In this document: in pieces, positions 27,469 through 35,599 of the stretch
Numbering within the stretch: position 1 is the stretch's first letter
How the letters are laid out: the number at the start of each line of letters is the position of its first letter
Assembly (NCBI GenBank): GCA_002733495.1
Contig: NVVV01000001.1
Location: 115,795 to 179,794 of the forward strand
DNA length: 64,000 nucleotides
Direction of reading: 5' to 3'
Source: Robiginitomaculum sp.
Lineage (GTDB): Bacteria > Pseudomonadota > Alphaproteobacteria > Caulobacterales > Maricaulaceae
The notes under the pieces: model-generated
The model's database searches: none
Told to the model about the DNA's origin: nothing
What the model saw: only the letters and a program-made list of their open reading frames with translations
Program-made: the position numbers and the translations under genes

Positions 27469-28884
27469 CTAAACGTGGATCACCTTGCCATAGGCATCCA
27501 GCACGCTTTCGTGCATCATTTCCGACAGGGTCGGGTGCGGGAACACCGTTTCCATCAGCTCGGCTTCGGTGGTTTCCAGCGTGCGGGCGATGGTATAGCC
27601 CTGGATTAGTTCGGTGACTTCTGCGCCGATCATGTGCGCGCCCAGCAATTCGCCGGTTTTGGCATCAAACACGGTTTTGATCAGGCCCTCGGCCTCGCCC
27701 AGCGCAATGGCCTTGCCATTCCCCATAAAGGGAAAGCGGCCCACCTTGACCTTATGCCCGGCGGCCTTGGCGGCGGCTTCGGTAAGGCCCACCGAGGCCA
27801 CTTGCGGGCGGCAATAGGTACAGCCCGGTATATTGCCATGATCGAGCGGGTGCGGATTGTTGCCGGCGATTTTTTCAACGCAAATTACCCCTTCATGGCT
27901 GGCCTTGTGCGCCAGCCATGGCGGCGCAGTGAGATCGCCAATGGCATAAAGCCCGGGCACATTGGTGTGCGAGAATTCATCCACCACCACATGGGTGCGG
28001 TCGGTTTTTACGCCCAAAGCCTCCAGGCCTAAATTTTCAACATTGCCGACAATGCCAATGGCCAGAATAATGCGCTCTGTCGCGATTCTCTGCACCTTGC
28101 CGTCTTTGGTTTTCACACTGGCGGTGATGGTGGCCTTGCCGGGGGTAACCTTTTCCACTTGCGCCGAGGTGAGGATTTTCATGCCTGCTTTTTCAAAGGC
28201 CTTTTGCGCGTGCTGGCTAATCTCGGCATCTTCGACCGGCAAGACCCGGTCCAGCATCTCAACCACGGTCACATCGGCCCCAAGGGCGTTATAAAAGCTG
28301 GCAAATTCGATACCGATTGCGCCCGAGCCAATCACTAAAAGTGATTTGGGCATGACGTCCGGGGTCATGGCTTCCCTTGCCGTCCAGATGAACTTACCGT
28401 CCGGGGCGAGGCCCGCCGCAGGGATGGCGCGCGCGCGCGCGCCGGTGGCCAGTATGACATGGGCGGCGCTATAGGCGCTCTCTGCGCCGGCCTTGTCTTT
28501 GACGATCACTTTTGGGGCCTTGGCGCGGCGTTCCAGCCTTGCAGCACCGTCAATCACTGTGACTTTATGTTTTTTGAGCAAATACTTCACCCCGCCGGAA
28601 AGCTGCCCGGCGATCTGGCGCGAGCGTTTCACCACCTTGTCCAGATCAAAATCAGGCTTGGTGCAACTAAGACCGAAAGCGGACGCATTTTCCATCAGCT
28701 CTAAAACTTCGGCAGAGCGCAGCAGCGCCTTGGTCGGGATACAGCCCCAGTTCAAACACACACCGCCCAGATGCTCGCGCTCGACAATAGCGGTTTTCAG
28801 TCCCAATTGCGCCGCGCGAATGGCCGCGACATACCCGCCGGGACCGGCACCGATTATTATTAAATCAAAAGTTTGCGAAGCCAT
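27469..28884 (-). CDS. lpdA: Dihydrolipoyl dehydrogenase
   Basis: GAGPGGYVAAIRAAQLG, redox motif GGVCLNWGCIPTKALL, HPHPTLSE C-terminal motif. Confidence 0.96.
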   Translation of the reverse strand: MASQTFDLIIIGAGPGGYVAAIRAAQLGLKTAIVEREHLGGVCLNWGCIPTKALLRSAEVLELMENASAFGLSCTKPDFDLDKVVKRSRQIAGQLSGGVKYLLKKHKVTVIDGAARLERRAKAPKVIVKDKAGAESAYSAAHVILATGARARAIPAAGLAPDGKFIWTAREAMTPDVMPKSLLVIGSGAIGIEFASFYNALGADVTVVEMLDRVLPVEDAEISQHAQKAFEKAGMKILTSAQVEKVTPGKATITASVKTKDGKVQRIATERIILAIGIVGNVENLGLEALGVKTDRTHVVVDEFSHTNVPGLYAIGDLTAPPWLAHKASHEGVICVEKIAGNNPHPLDHGNIPGCTYCRPQVASVGLTEAAAKAAGHKVKVGRFPFMGNGKAIALGEAEGLIKTVFDAKTGELLGAHMIGAEVTELIQGYTIARTLETTEAELMETVFPHPTLSEMMHESVLDAYGKVIHV

Positions 28885-28885
28885 C

Positions 28886-29662
28886 TTAGTCTTCCTTGTT
28901 CAGTGGTGGTGCCGGGGTGGGCTTACCGTCCTCGCCCAGCGCCACCATAATAAATTCGCCGATCGTGGCTTGCCTGCGCGCGCCGGTTTGCAAGTCCTCG
29001 GCACACAGCGTCACCGCCACCCGCATCGAAGAGCGGCCCACGCTGGCCACATGGGCGGAAATTTCAATCATCTCGCCCACATGAATGGGGGCGGCAAAGT
29101 CGATCTCTTTGAGGGCGGCCATCACCACCGAGGTACGCGCATGGCGACTGGCCGCGACAAAGGCGGCCTTTTCCATCAAGTTTAGCGCCCGGCCCCCGAA
29201 CAACATGCCCCGGTGATCGGTATCGCCCGGAAACACCAGCTCGTTCGTGCGGGTCACATTTGCTGGCCCGGATGCGTAGTCCGGCACCGGCGGCAAAGGC
29301 GTTGTATTGGTTTTGCGGTCCGTGGCCACCATGATGAAATCGCCCTGGGTGGTCAGGCGGCGCTCTCCGGTCAGCAGGTTTTCCGCCCACAGGCTGACGC
29401 GCACATTCATCGAGCTTCTGCCGACGCTGCGCACTTCGCCCGAAAGGTCCACCAGCTCACCCACCAGTACCGGGGCCTTGAAATCCATGCGCTCGACCGC
29501 GGCGGTGACAAAGCCGCGCCGGGCCAGACGCGCGGCGGCCAGAAAGGCCACCTTGTCCATAAACGCCAGCGCCGCACCGCCAAACATATCGCCCTGATGA
29601 TTGGTCTGGTCCGGGAACACCAGATCGGCAAGGCGAACTCTGTATTGCGGCTGATCACTCAT
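28886..29662 (-). CDS. Double-hotdog acyl-CoA thioesterase
   Basis: Two internal hotdog repeats: VFPDQTNHQGDMFGGAALAFMDKVAF... and VFPGDTDHRGMLFGGRALNLMEKAAF...; start at MSDQPQYRVRL. Confidence 0.88.
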   Translation of the reverse strand: MSDQPQYRVRLADLVFPDQTNHQGDMFGGAALAFMDKVAFLAAARLARRGFVTAAVERMDFKAPVLVGELVDLSGEVRSVGRSSMNVRVSLWAENLLTGERRLTTQGDFIMVATDRKTNTTPLPPVPDYASGPANVTRTNELVFPGDTDHRGMLFGGRALNLMEKAAFVAASRHARTSVVMAALKEIDFAAPIHVGEMIEISAHVASVGRSSMRVAVTLCAEDLQTGARRQATIGEFIMVALGEDGKPTPAPPLNKED

Positions 29663-29672
29663 AAAATTTCCC

Positions 29673-30323
29673 TTAGGCAAAAAACACGTTTTTAATGCCA
29701 TCAAAAATGAGCTGTACGGAAAGCGCCGCCAGAATAACGCCAAATACTCGGGTGATCAGCGCGCCCACGGTGTGCCCCATCACCCGCAAGAGCCACGGCG
29801 CAATCAGCATAAGGATAAGGGCAATAATCAAGTTCGCCAGCATGGCCCCAACCACAACCATCTGTGCCAGCGGGTGTTCGTGCTGTTGCGACATAAAAAT
29901 CATGATGGCCGCAATGGAGCCTGGCCCGGCAAGCAGCGGAATGGCCAGTGGAAAGACGGAAATGTCATCTGGCCCATCTTCGTCCTCCAGCATGGTTTCC
30001 GCGCGGCTTTCGCGGCGCGCCTGACGTTTCTCGAACAGCATTTCAATGGACATCAGCAACATGAGCAGCCCGCCCGCCGTGCGAAACGCATCCAGACTAA
30101 CCCCCATGCGCGAAAGCAGCCATTCCCCGCCAAAGGCGAAAGCCAGCAATAATCCACCCGCATAAATGGTGCCCCGAATAGCCATAGAGCGGCTGTGCGC
30201 CGCACTGGCACCTGCCGTCAGTGTGGCAAAAATGGGCGCAACGCCCAGCGCATCGATCACCACAAACAGGGTGACAAAGCTCGCAATAAAAAGATCTAGC
30301 ATGGCCATGTCCATTAGCAACAC
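29673..30323 (-). CDS. MarC family integral membrane protein
   Basis: FVTLFVVIDALGVAPIFATLTAG, IPLLAGPGSIAAIMIFMS. Confidence 0.9.
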   Translation of the reverse strand: MLLMDMAMLDLFIASFVTLFVVIDALGVAPIFATLTAGASAAHSRSMAIRGTIYAGGLLLAFAFGGEWLLSRMGVSLDAFRTAGGLLMLLMSIEMLFEKRQARRESRAETMLEDEDGPDDISVFPLAIPLLAGPGSIAAIMIFMSQQHEHPLAQMVVVGAMLANLIIALILMLIAPWLLRVMGHTVGALITRVFGVILAALSVQLIFDGIKNVFFA

Positions 30324-30344
30324 CCCAAACCTTGAGTTTGCCGA

Positions 30345-30450
30345 AGAACCTCATCCTGAGATTCCTCATCCTGAGGAGGCCCAAAGGGCCGTCTCGAAGG
30401 ACGAAGGATGGTCGCCAGTTTCCATGGTTCGACAGGCCCACCATGAGGGT
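30345..30450. repeat. Family C repeat, rearranged copy
   Basis: cctcatcctgagattcctcatcctgaggaggcccaaagggccgtctcgaaggacgaaggatgg...ggttcgacaggcccaccatgagg. Confidence 0.6.
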
Positions 30451-30568
30451 GGTGTTGCGTCTTAGCGTGAAAGATTGAGGGACCATATGGGCAAAATGCA
30501 GGGACGCAAGAGTACTCTTGCGCGGAGGTGCTATGCAAAATTGCAAAGCCTGTACCACGCCCCTGACT

Positions 30569-30650
30569 GTCATTACCCGGTTTATCCGGGTAATCTAGCA
30601 CCCCTCCATAAAAGCCGGTCTGGATTGCCGGGACAAAGCCCGGCAATGAC
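30569..30650. repeat. Family B bipartite palindromic element
   Basis: gtcattacccggtttatccgggtaatctag...ctggattgccgggacaaagcccggcaatgac. Confidence 0.85.
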
Positions 30651-30720
30651 AACCCTGAAGACCAAAAACACTTCAGCCACCCGCGCAAAACCATAAAGGT
30701 AGTATGGAGAGGGTAAATTT

Positions 30721-32004
30721 TCACAACAGCATCATGGCCGGGTTTTCGATATAGCGTTTGAAGTATTTTAAAAATTCCGCGCCAATGGCCCCGTCCACCA
30801 CCCGGTGATCGCAGGTCAGCGTCACCGTCATGATGGTGGCAATACCCAATTCATCGCCTATGACTACGGGGCGTTTTTCGCCTGCACCAATGGAGAGGAT
30901 ACAGGCCTGTGGCTGGTTAATGATGGAAGCAAAGGATTTTATGCCCATCATGCCCATGTTTGAGATGGTAAAGGTGCCGCCCTGATACTCTTCGGGCATC
31001 AGTTTACGCGCCTTGGCGCGGCCCGCCAAATCCTTGACCTCGGCAGAGATGGCGGCAAGGCCCTTGGCTTGTGCCTGTCTGACCACCGGGGTGATCAAAC
31101 CGCCCTCAATGGCCACGGCCACGGCAATATCCACATCATGCCATAACTTAAAGCCCTCGGGCGTATAGCTGGCATTGGCGGCGGGCACGTTTTTTAGCGC
31201 CAAAGCACTGGCCCTGATGACGAAATCATTGACCGAGATTTTAATGCCATCCTCGGCAGCCGCTTCGTTTATGTCTTTGCGGGCGGTCAGCAGCGCATCC
31301 AGCTTGCAATCGATATTCAGCGGGAAATGCGGCACATCACGAAAGGATTCGGTCATGCGCGCGGCAATGACCTTGCGCATACCGTCCAGCGGCACAAGGT
31401 CAAAGCCGCCGGGTGCTTGTGGTGCTGTGGTTGCCGGGGCAGTCGCAGCACTGGCCGGCGCAGTCTTTATGTCGCGTTTGACAATCCGGCCACCCGGCCC
31501 GGTGCCGATAATGGTGGCAAGGTCCAGCCCGGCCTCTTTGGCCAGCCGTTTGGCCAGCGGCGACGCCTTGGTGCGGGCTCCCCCCTCACCCCGACCCTCT
31601 CCCCGCCGGGGAGAGGGGGAAGTGTCAGCAGATGATATTTGAGGCGTTGAAGCTGGCTGTGCGCGCACTCCCTCTCCCTGGGGAGAGGGTTGGGGTGAGG
31701 GGCTGGGGCTTTGGACAGCAGGCGCAGCAACATCCGCGCCCTCAAGTGCTGAGGCATCTTCGCCCTCTTCCAGTATCAGCGCAATCACCGTATTAATCGC
31801 CACATTTTCCGAGCCACCGGGAATAAGGATTTTAGCCAAAACCCCCTCTTCCACGGCATCGACCTCCATGGTGGCCTTGTCGGTCTCAATTTCGGCAATC
31901 ACATCACCGGCATTGATTTCATCGCCTTCCTTGACCAGCCATTTGGCCAGCGTACCCTCTTCCATGGTGGGCGATAATGCAGGCATGAGAATTTGTATCG
32001 GCAT
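30721..32004 (-). CDS. pdhC: Dihydrolipoamide acetyltransferase (pyruvate dehydrogenase E2)
   Basis: Lipoyl domain with [13 protein letters not shown]3-binding domain [32 protein letters not shown], catalytic C-terminus [16 protein letters not shown]. Confidence 0.95.
   Translation of the reverse strand: MPIQILMPALSPTMEEGTLAKWLVKEGDEINAGDVIAEIETDKATMEVDAVEEGVLAKILIPGGSENVAINTVIALILEEGEDASALEGADVAAPAVQSPSPSPQPSPQGEGVRAQPASTPQISSADTSPSPRRGEGRGEGGARTKASPLAKRLAKEAGLDLATIIGTGPGGRIVKRDIKTAPASAATAPATTAPQAPGGFDLVPLDGMRKVIAARMTESFRDVPHFPLNIDCKLDALLTARKDINEAAAEDGIKISVNDFVIRASALALKNVPAANASYTPEGFKLWHDVDIAVAVAIEGGLITPVVRQAQAKGLAAISAEVKDLAGRAKARKLMPEEYQGGTFTISNMGMMGIKSFASIINQPQACILSIGAGEKRPVVIGDELGIATIMTVTLTCDHRVVDGAIGAEFLKYFKRYIENPAMMLL
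31580..31620. repeat. Family A repeat inside pdhC coding sequence (copy 1)
   Basis: ccccctcaccccgaccctctccccgccggggagaggggga, encoding ...[14 protein letters not shown]. Confidence 0.85.
31668..31713. repeat. Family A repeat inside pdhC coding sequence (copy 2, opposite orientation)
   Basis: ccctctccctggggagagggttggggtgaggggctggggctttg, encoding [15 protein letters not shown]. Confidence 0.9.
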
Positions 32005-32013
32005 GGGTCTTCC

Positions 32014-32412
32014 TTACGCCAGATGGACCAGTGCGTCTGCATTGGCCTCCCAGTTCTGGCCGTCAAACGGCTCTATGGTGATGGATTTGAAGTCTTCGGC
32101 ATTGAGGCAGCGCAGATTAACCGACCAGCCATCAGGGTTGGAGCGGGGCACGTAAAACGCCTTCACGCCACAGGTTTTGCAAAAGAGATGGCGCGCCGTG
32201 CCAGTGTTAAAGCGATAATCAGTCAGGCTTTCCTCGCCCGTGCGAAGATCAAAGCGATCCTTGGGCACGATCAGGTGCAAAAAGCCTGTCTTGGCACAGA
32301 TCGAGCAATTGCATTCGGAGGCCACAATATCATCAGGCAGCGACACCGCAAAGCATACCGCGCCGCAATGGCAAGCCCCTTCACGCCAAGAGATGTTGGA
32401 TGCCTTAACCAA
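32014..32412 (-). CDS. GFA-family (glutathione-dependent formaldehyde-activating-like) protein
   Basis: [39 protein letters not shown] zinc-cysteine pattern; [27 protein letters not shown]. Confidence 0.9.
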   Translation of the reverse strand: MVKASNISWREGACHCGAVCFAVSLPDDIVASECNCSICAKTGFLHLIVPKDRFDLRTGEESLTDYRFNTGTARHLFCKTCGVKAFYVPRSNPDGWSVNLRCLNAEDFKSITIEPFDGQNWEANADALVHLA

Positions 32413-33802
32413 CGTAACAAACCCCTTTGACGGCCTTTACAATATCGTCCGCGCCCGGCAGAGCCAGCGCCTCGAGATTACCGGCATAGGCCAGCGGCGC
32501 CTCGACCTGATGCACCCGCGCTGGCGGCGCATCCAGATAGTCAAACGCACCAATGGTGACGGCGGCGGCAATTTCCGCGCCCACGCCCATACAGCCCCAG
32601 GCCTCTTCGGCGGTCACCAGACGATTGGTCTTTTTAACTGAGCTGATCACGGTTTCCATGTCCAGTGGACGGATGGAGCGCAGGTCGACCACCTCGGCAT
32701 CTATGCCCTCGCCCGCCAATGTCTCGGCAGCGGCCAGCGCAAAACCCACCATGCGTGAATAGGCAACGATGGTGACATCCGATCCTTGGCGCGCCACGCG
32801 GGCCTTGCCGATGGGCAGCACCCAGTCCTCGACGTCCGGCACGTCAAAAGTTTCGCCGTAAACCAGCTCGTGCTCTAAAAACACCACCGGGTTCGGATCA
32901 CGAATAGCGGCCTTCAGTAGGCCCTTGGCATCGGCGGCATCATAGGGGGCCAGAACGATCAGACCGGGAATATGACCATACCAGGGGGCATAATCCTGGC
33001 TGTGTTGTGCACCCACCCGACTGGCCGCCGCATTAGGGCCACGAAAAACGATAGAGCAAGCCATTTGTCCACCGGACATATACCTTGTTTTAGCCGCAGA
33101 ATTAAGTATATGATCAATAGCTTGCATCGCAAAATTAAAGGTCATAAATTCAACAATTGGCTTCAGTCCACCAAAGGCCGCGCCGACACCCAAACCGGCA
33201 AACCCATATTCGGTAATCGGCGTATCAATCACTCGTTTAGGGCCAAATTCATCCAGCAAACCACGGCTGACTTTATAGGCACCCTGATACTCGGCCACTT
33301 CCTCGCCCATCAAAAATACCCGCTCGTCGCGGCGCATTTCTTCGGCCATGGCATCACGCAGGGCATCGCGCACGGTGAGGGACACCATGGCTGTGCCCGC
33401 CGGAATGGCCGGGTCTGATGCGCGCCCTGATCCTTCGACAAGCTCAGGATGAGGAGAAGGATTTACCCCCTCTCCCTGGGGAGAGGGTTGGGGTGAGGGG
33501 CTGGGGCTTTGACTAATAGGCGCAGAGACATCCATCCCCCCCAGTGCCGAAGCATCCTCGCCCTCCTCCAGCAGAATGGCGATGGGCGTATTGATGGAAA
33601 CGTTTTCACTGCCCCCGGGAATGAGGATTTTAGCCAGCACGCCCTCGTCCACGGCCTCAACTTCCATTGTGGCCTTGTCGGTCTCAATCTCGGCAATCAC
33701 ATCGCCGGAGGTGATGGTGTCGCCTTCTTTGACCAGCCATTTGGCGAGCGTGCCCTCTTCCATGGTTGGTGACAGGGCTGGCATCAGGATCTGCGTTGGC
33801 AT
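32405..33802 (-). CDS. pdhB: Pyruvate dehydrogenase E1 beta subunit with N-terminal lipoyl domain
   Basis: [22 protein letters not shown] lipoyl domain, then [45 protein letters not shown]... Confidence 0.95.
   Translation of the reverse strand: MPTQILMPALSPTMEEGTLAKWLVKEGDTITSGDVIAEIETDKATMEVEAVDEGVLAKILIPGGSENVSINTPIAILLEEGEDASALGGMDVSAPISQSPSPSPQPSPQGEGVNPSPHPELVEGSGRASDPAIPAGTAMVSLTVRDALRDAMAEEMRRDERVFLMGEEVAEYQGAYKVSRGLLDEFGPKRVIDTPITEYGFAGLGVGAAFGGLKPIVEFMTFNFAMQAIDHILNSAAKTRYMSGGQMACSIVFRGPNAAASRVGAQHSQDYAPWYGHIPGLIVLAPYDAADAKGLLKAAIRDPNPVVFLEHELVYGETFDVPDVEDWVLPIGKARVARQGSDVTIVAYSRMVGFALAAAETLAGEGIDAEVVDLRSIRPLDMETVISSVKKTNRLVTAEEAWGCMGVGAEIAAAVTIGAFDYLDAPPARVHQVEAPLAYAGNLEALALPGADDIVKAVKGVCYVG
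33432..33454. repeat. Family C half-repeat inside pdhB coding sequence
   Basis: ccttcgacaagctcaggatgagg, encoding PHPELVEG. Confidence 0.9.
33466..33511. repeat. Family A repeat inside pdhB coding sequence
   Basis: ccctctccctggggagagggttggggtgaggggctggggctttg, 44-nt perfect match to pdhC copy 2. Confidence 0.9.
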
Positions 33803-33856
33803 GTTTCTTACATTCCCATTAAAACATTGTGCATCGCCTTGCCGACGGTACAAACT

Positions 33857-34258
33857 TTACTTTTTACGAGCGGCGCCTTCCAGCTTTGCCCGAAACGCGT
33901 CCAGATCGGCCTTCAGGGCATCAATATCGCGTTGCGATTTTGCAATTTCTTCCTGTCCGCCGTTAAAAACCACATTCTGTAATGTGCGCAAATCGCCACC
34001 GGCTTCGCGCTCCACGCAGTCAGCAAAACTTTGCTGGGCGAGCGAATAGGCCTCATAGGCCAGAACGGCGTTTTGGTAATCGTCCTCACCGCCCCCTTTG
34101 ACTTTTGGTTTTTTGGGGCGCTCGCACGCAGTGACCTTGTACTTCATCTCAGGCTTGATCTTTTCGCCATTGACCTTTCCGGCAAAGGCCGTGGCTGGTA
34201 ATACCGCAAGCACCAAAGCACAAACGAGTGGCGAAAGAACTGTATTTTGTCGGGCCAT
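33857..34258 (-). CDS. Hypothetical exported protein between pdhA and pdhB
   Basis: 133 aa, signal peptide LSPLVCALVLAVLPATAFAG, coiled-coil-like C-terminus. Confidence 0.6.
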   Translation of the reverse strand: MARQNTVLSPLVCALVLAVLPATAFAGKVNGEKIKPEMKYKVTACERPKKPKVKGGGEDDYQNAVLAYEAYSLAQQSFADCVEREAGGDLRTLQNVVFNGGQEEIAKSQRDIDALKADLDAFRAKLEGAARKK

Positions 34259-35268
34259 TATTCTGCTCCCGGAGCCAATATGTCCGTCAGAAGCGCGCTG
34301 GCATCGGGCTCAGGGCTGTCCTTGGCAAAGTCAGCGGCGTCGTTAACAATGCCACGCACCGCTTTGTCGATTGCCTTTAAGGCCGCCTCATCAGCCCAGC
34401 CCTCGCCCAGAAGGCGCGCCTTGGCATGATCAATCGGATCATGGTGCTGGCGCATTTCATTGACCTCTTCGCGGGTACGATATTTGGCCGGATCAGACAT
34501 GGAATGCCCGCGATAACGATAGGTCTTCATCTCCAATATCATCGGCCCCTTGCCAGCCCGCGCGCGCTTGACCGCCCGCAAGCCCGCATCACGCACCGCC
34601 AGAACGTCCATGCCGTCCACTTCCTCGCCGGGAATGCCAAAACTGGCCCCGCGCTTGTAAAGATGGGTTTCCGACGACGAACGCTCGATCGAGGTACCCA
34701 TGGCATATTGATTGTTCTCAACTACAAACACCACCGGCAGATCCCACAGCTTGGCCATGTTAAAGCTTTCATAGACTTGGCCCTGATTGGCAGCCCCATC
34801 GCCAAAGAAGGTCAGGCTGACGCTGCCATCGTCCTTATACTTGTCGGCAAAGGCCAGCCCGGTGCCCAATGGCACCTGCGCCCCGACAATGCCGTGCCCG
34901 CCATAAAAATTCTTCTCGACAGAAAACATATGCATGCTGCCGCCTTTGCCGCGCGAATACCCGCCAACGCGCCCGGTCAGCTCGGCCATGACGCCCGTTG
35001 GCTCCATACCCAGCGCCAGCATATGCCCGTGATCCCGATAGCCGGTAATCATCTGATCGCCGTCACGGATAGCCGCTTTCATACCCGTCACCACGGCCTC
35101 CTGGCCGATATAGAGATGGCAGAACCCGGCGATCAGGCCCATGCCATAAAGCTGGCCTGCCTTTTCCTCAAAGCGGCGGATCAGCAGCATTTGCCGATAG
35201 TATTCCAACATTTCCGCTTTGTTGGTTTTGCCGGGCGTCGATGGTTTTTTTTGAGTTGATTTTGCCAT
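34258..35268 (-). CDS. pdhA: Pyruvate dehydrogenase E1 alpha subunit
   Basis: EMLEYYRQMLLIRRFEEKAGQLYGMG, TPP motif GDGAANQGQVYESFNMAKLWDLPVVFVVENN, YRYRGHSMSDPAKYRT. Confidence 0.96.
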   Translation of the reverse strand: MAKSTQKKPSTPGKTNKAEMLEYYRQMLLIRRFEEKAGQLYGMGLIAGFCHLYIGQEAVVTGMKAAIRDGDQMITGYRDHGHMLALGMEPTGVMAELTGRVGGYSRGKGGSMHMFSVEKNFYGGHGIVGAQVPLGTGLAFADKYKDDGSVSLTFFGDGAANQGQVYESFNMAKLWDLPVVFVVENNQYAMGTSIERSSSETHLYKRGASFGIPGEEVDGMDVLAVRDAGLRAVKRARAGKGPMILEMKTYRYRGHSMSDPAKYRTREEVNEMRQHHDPIDHAKARLLGEGWADEAALKAIDKAVRGIVNDAADFAKDSPEPDASALLTDILAPGAE

Positions 35269-35395
35269 TACTTCACATGTGAATTAGATTGCGCATATAG
35301 ACCTGTCTAACCCAGCGTTCGTTTCTCTGCAAGCTATCGATTGCCGGGTTAGAGTGTTTTGCATTGAACTGGCTTCCGCCATATGCCCTGCTGAT

Positions 35396-35475
35396 GTCAT
35401 TGCCGGGCTTGTCCTAGGTAATCCAGAAAATGTGTAAAACTAGAACTGGATCACTCGAACCAGTCGGGTAATGAC
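35396..35475. repeat. Family B bipartite palindromic element
   Basis: gtcattgccgggcttgtcctaggtaatccag...ctggatcactcgaaccagtcgggtaatgac. Confidence 0.75.
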
Positions 35476-35502
35476 AATTGTGGCTGGCGTCTGTAAGTCA
35501 CC

Positions 35503-35583
35503 GTCATTCCGGCGAAGGCCGGAATCCAGTTTTAAACGTATCTCACCTTGAAAGAACTGGACCCCGATTTTCATCGGGGTGAC
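35503..35583. repeat. Family B bipartite palindromic element
   Basis: gtcattccggcgaaggccggaatccag...ctggaccccgattttcatcggggtgac. Confidence 0.85.
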
Positions 35584-35599
35584 GCGCAGTGTATCGCCT

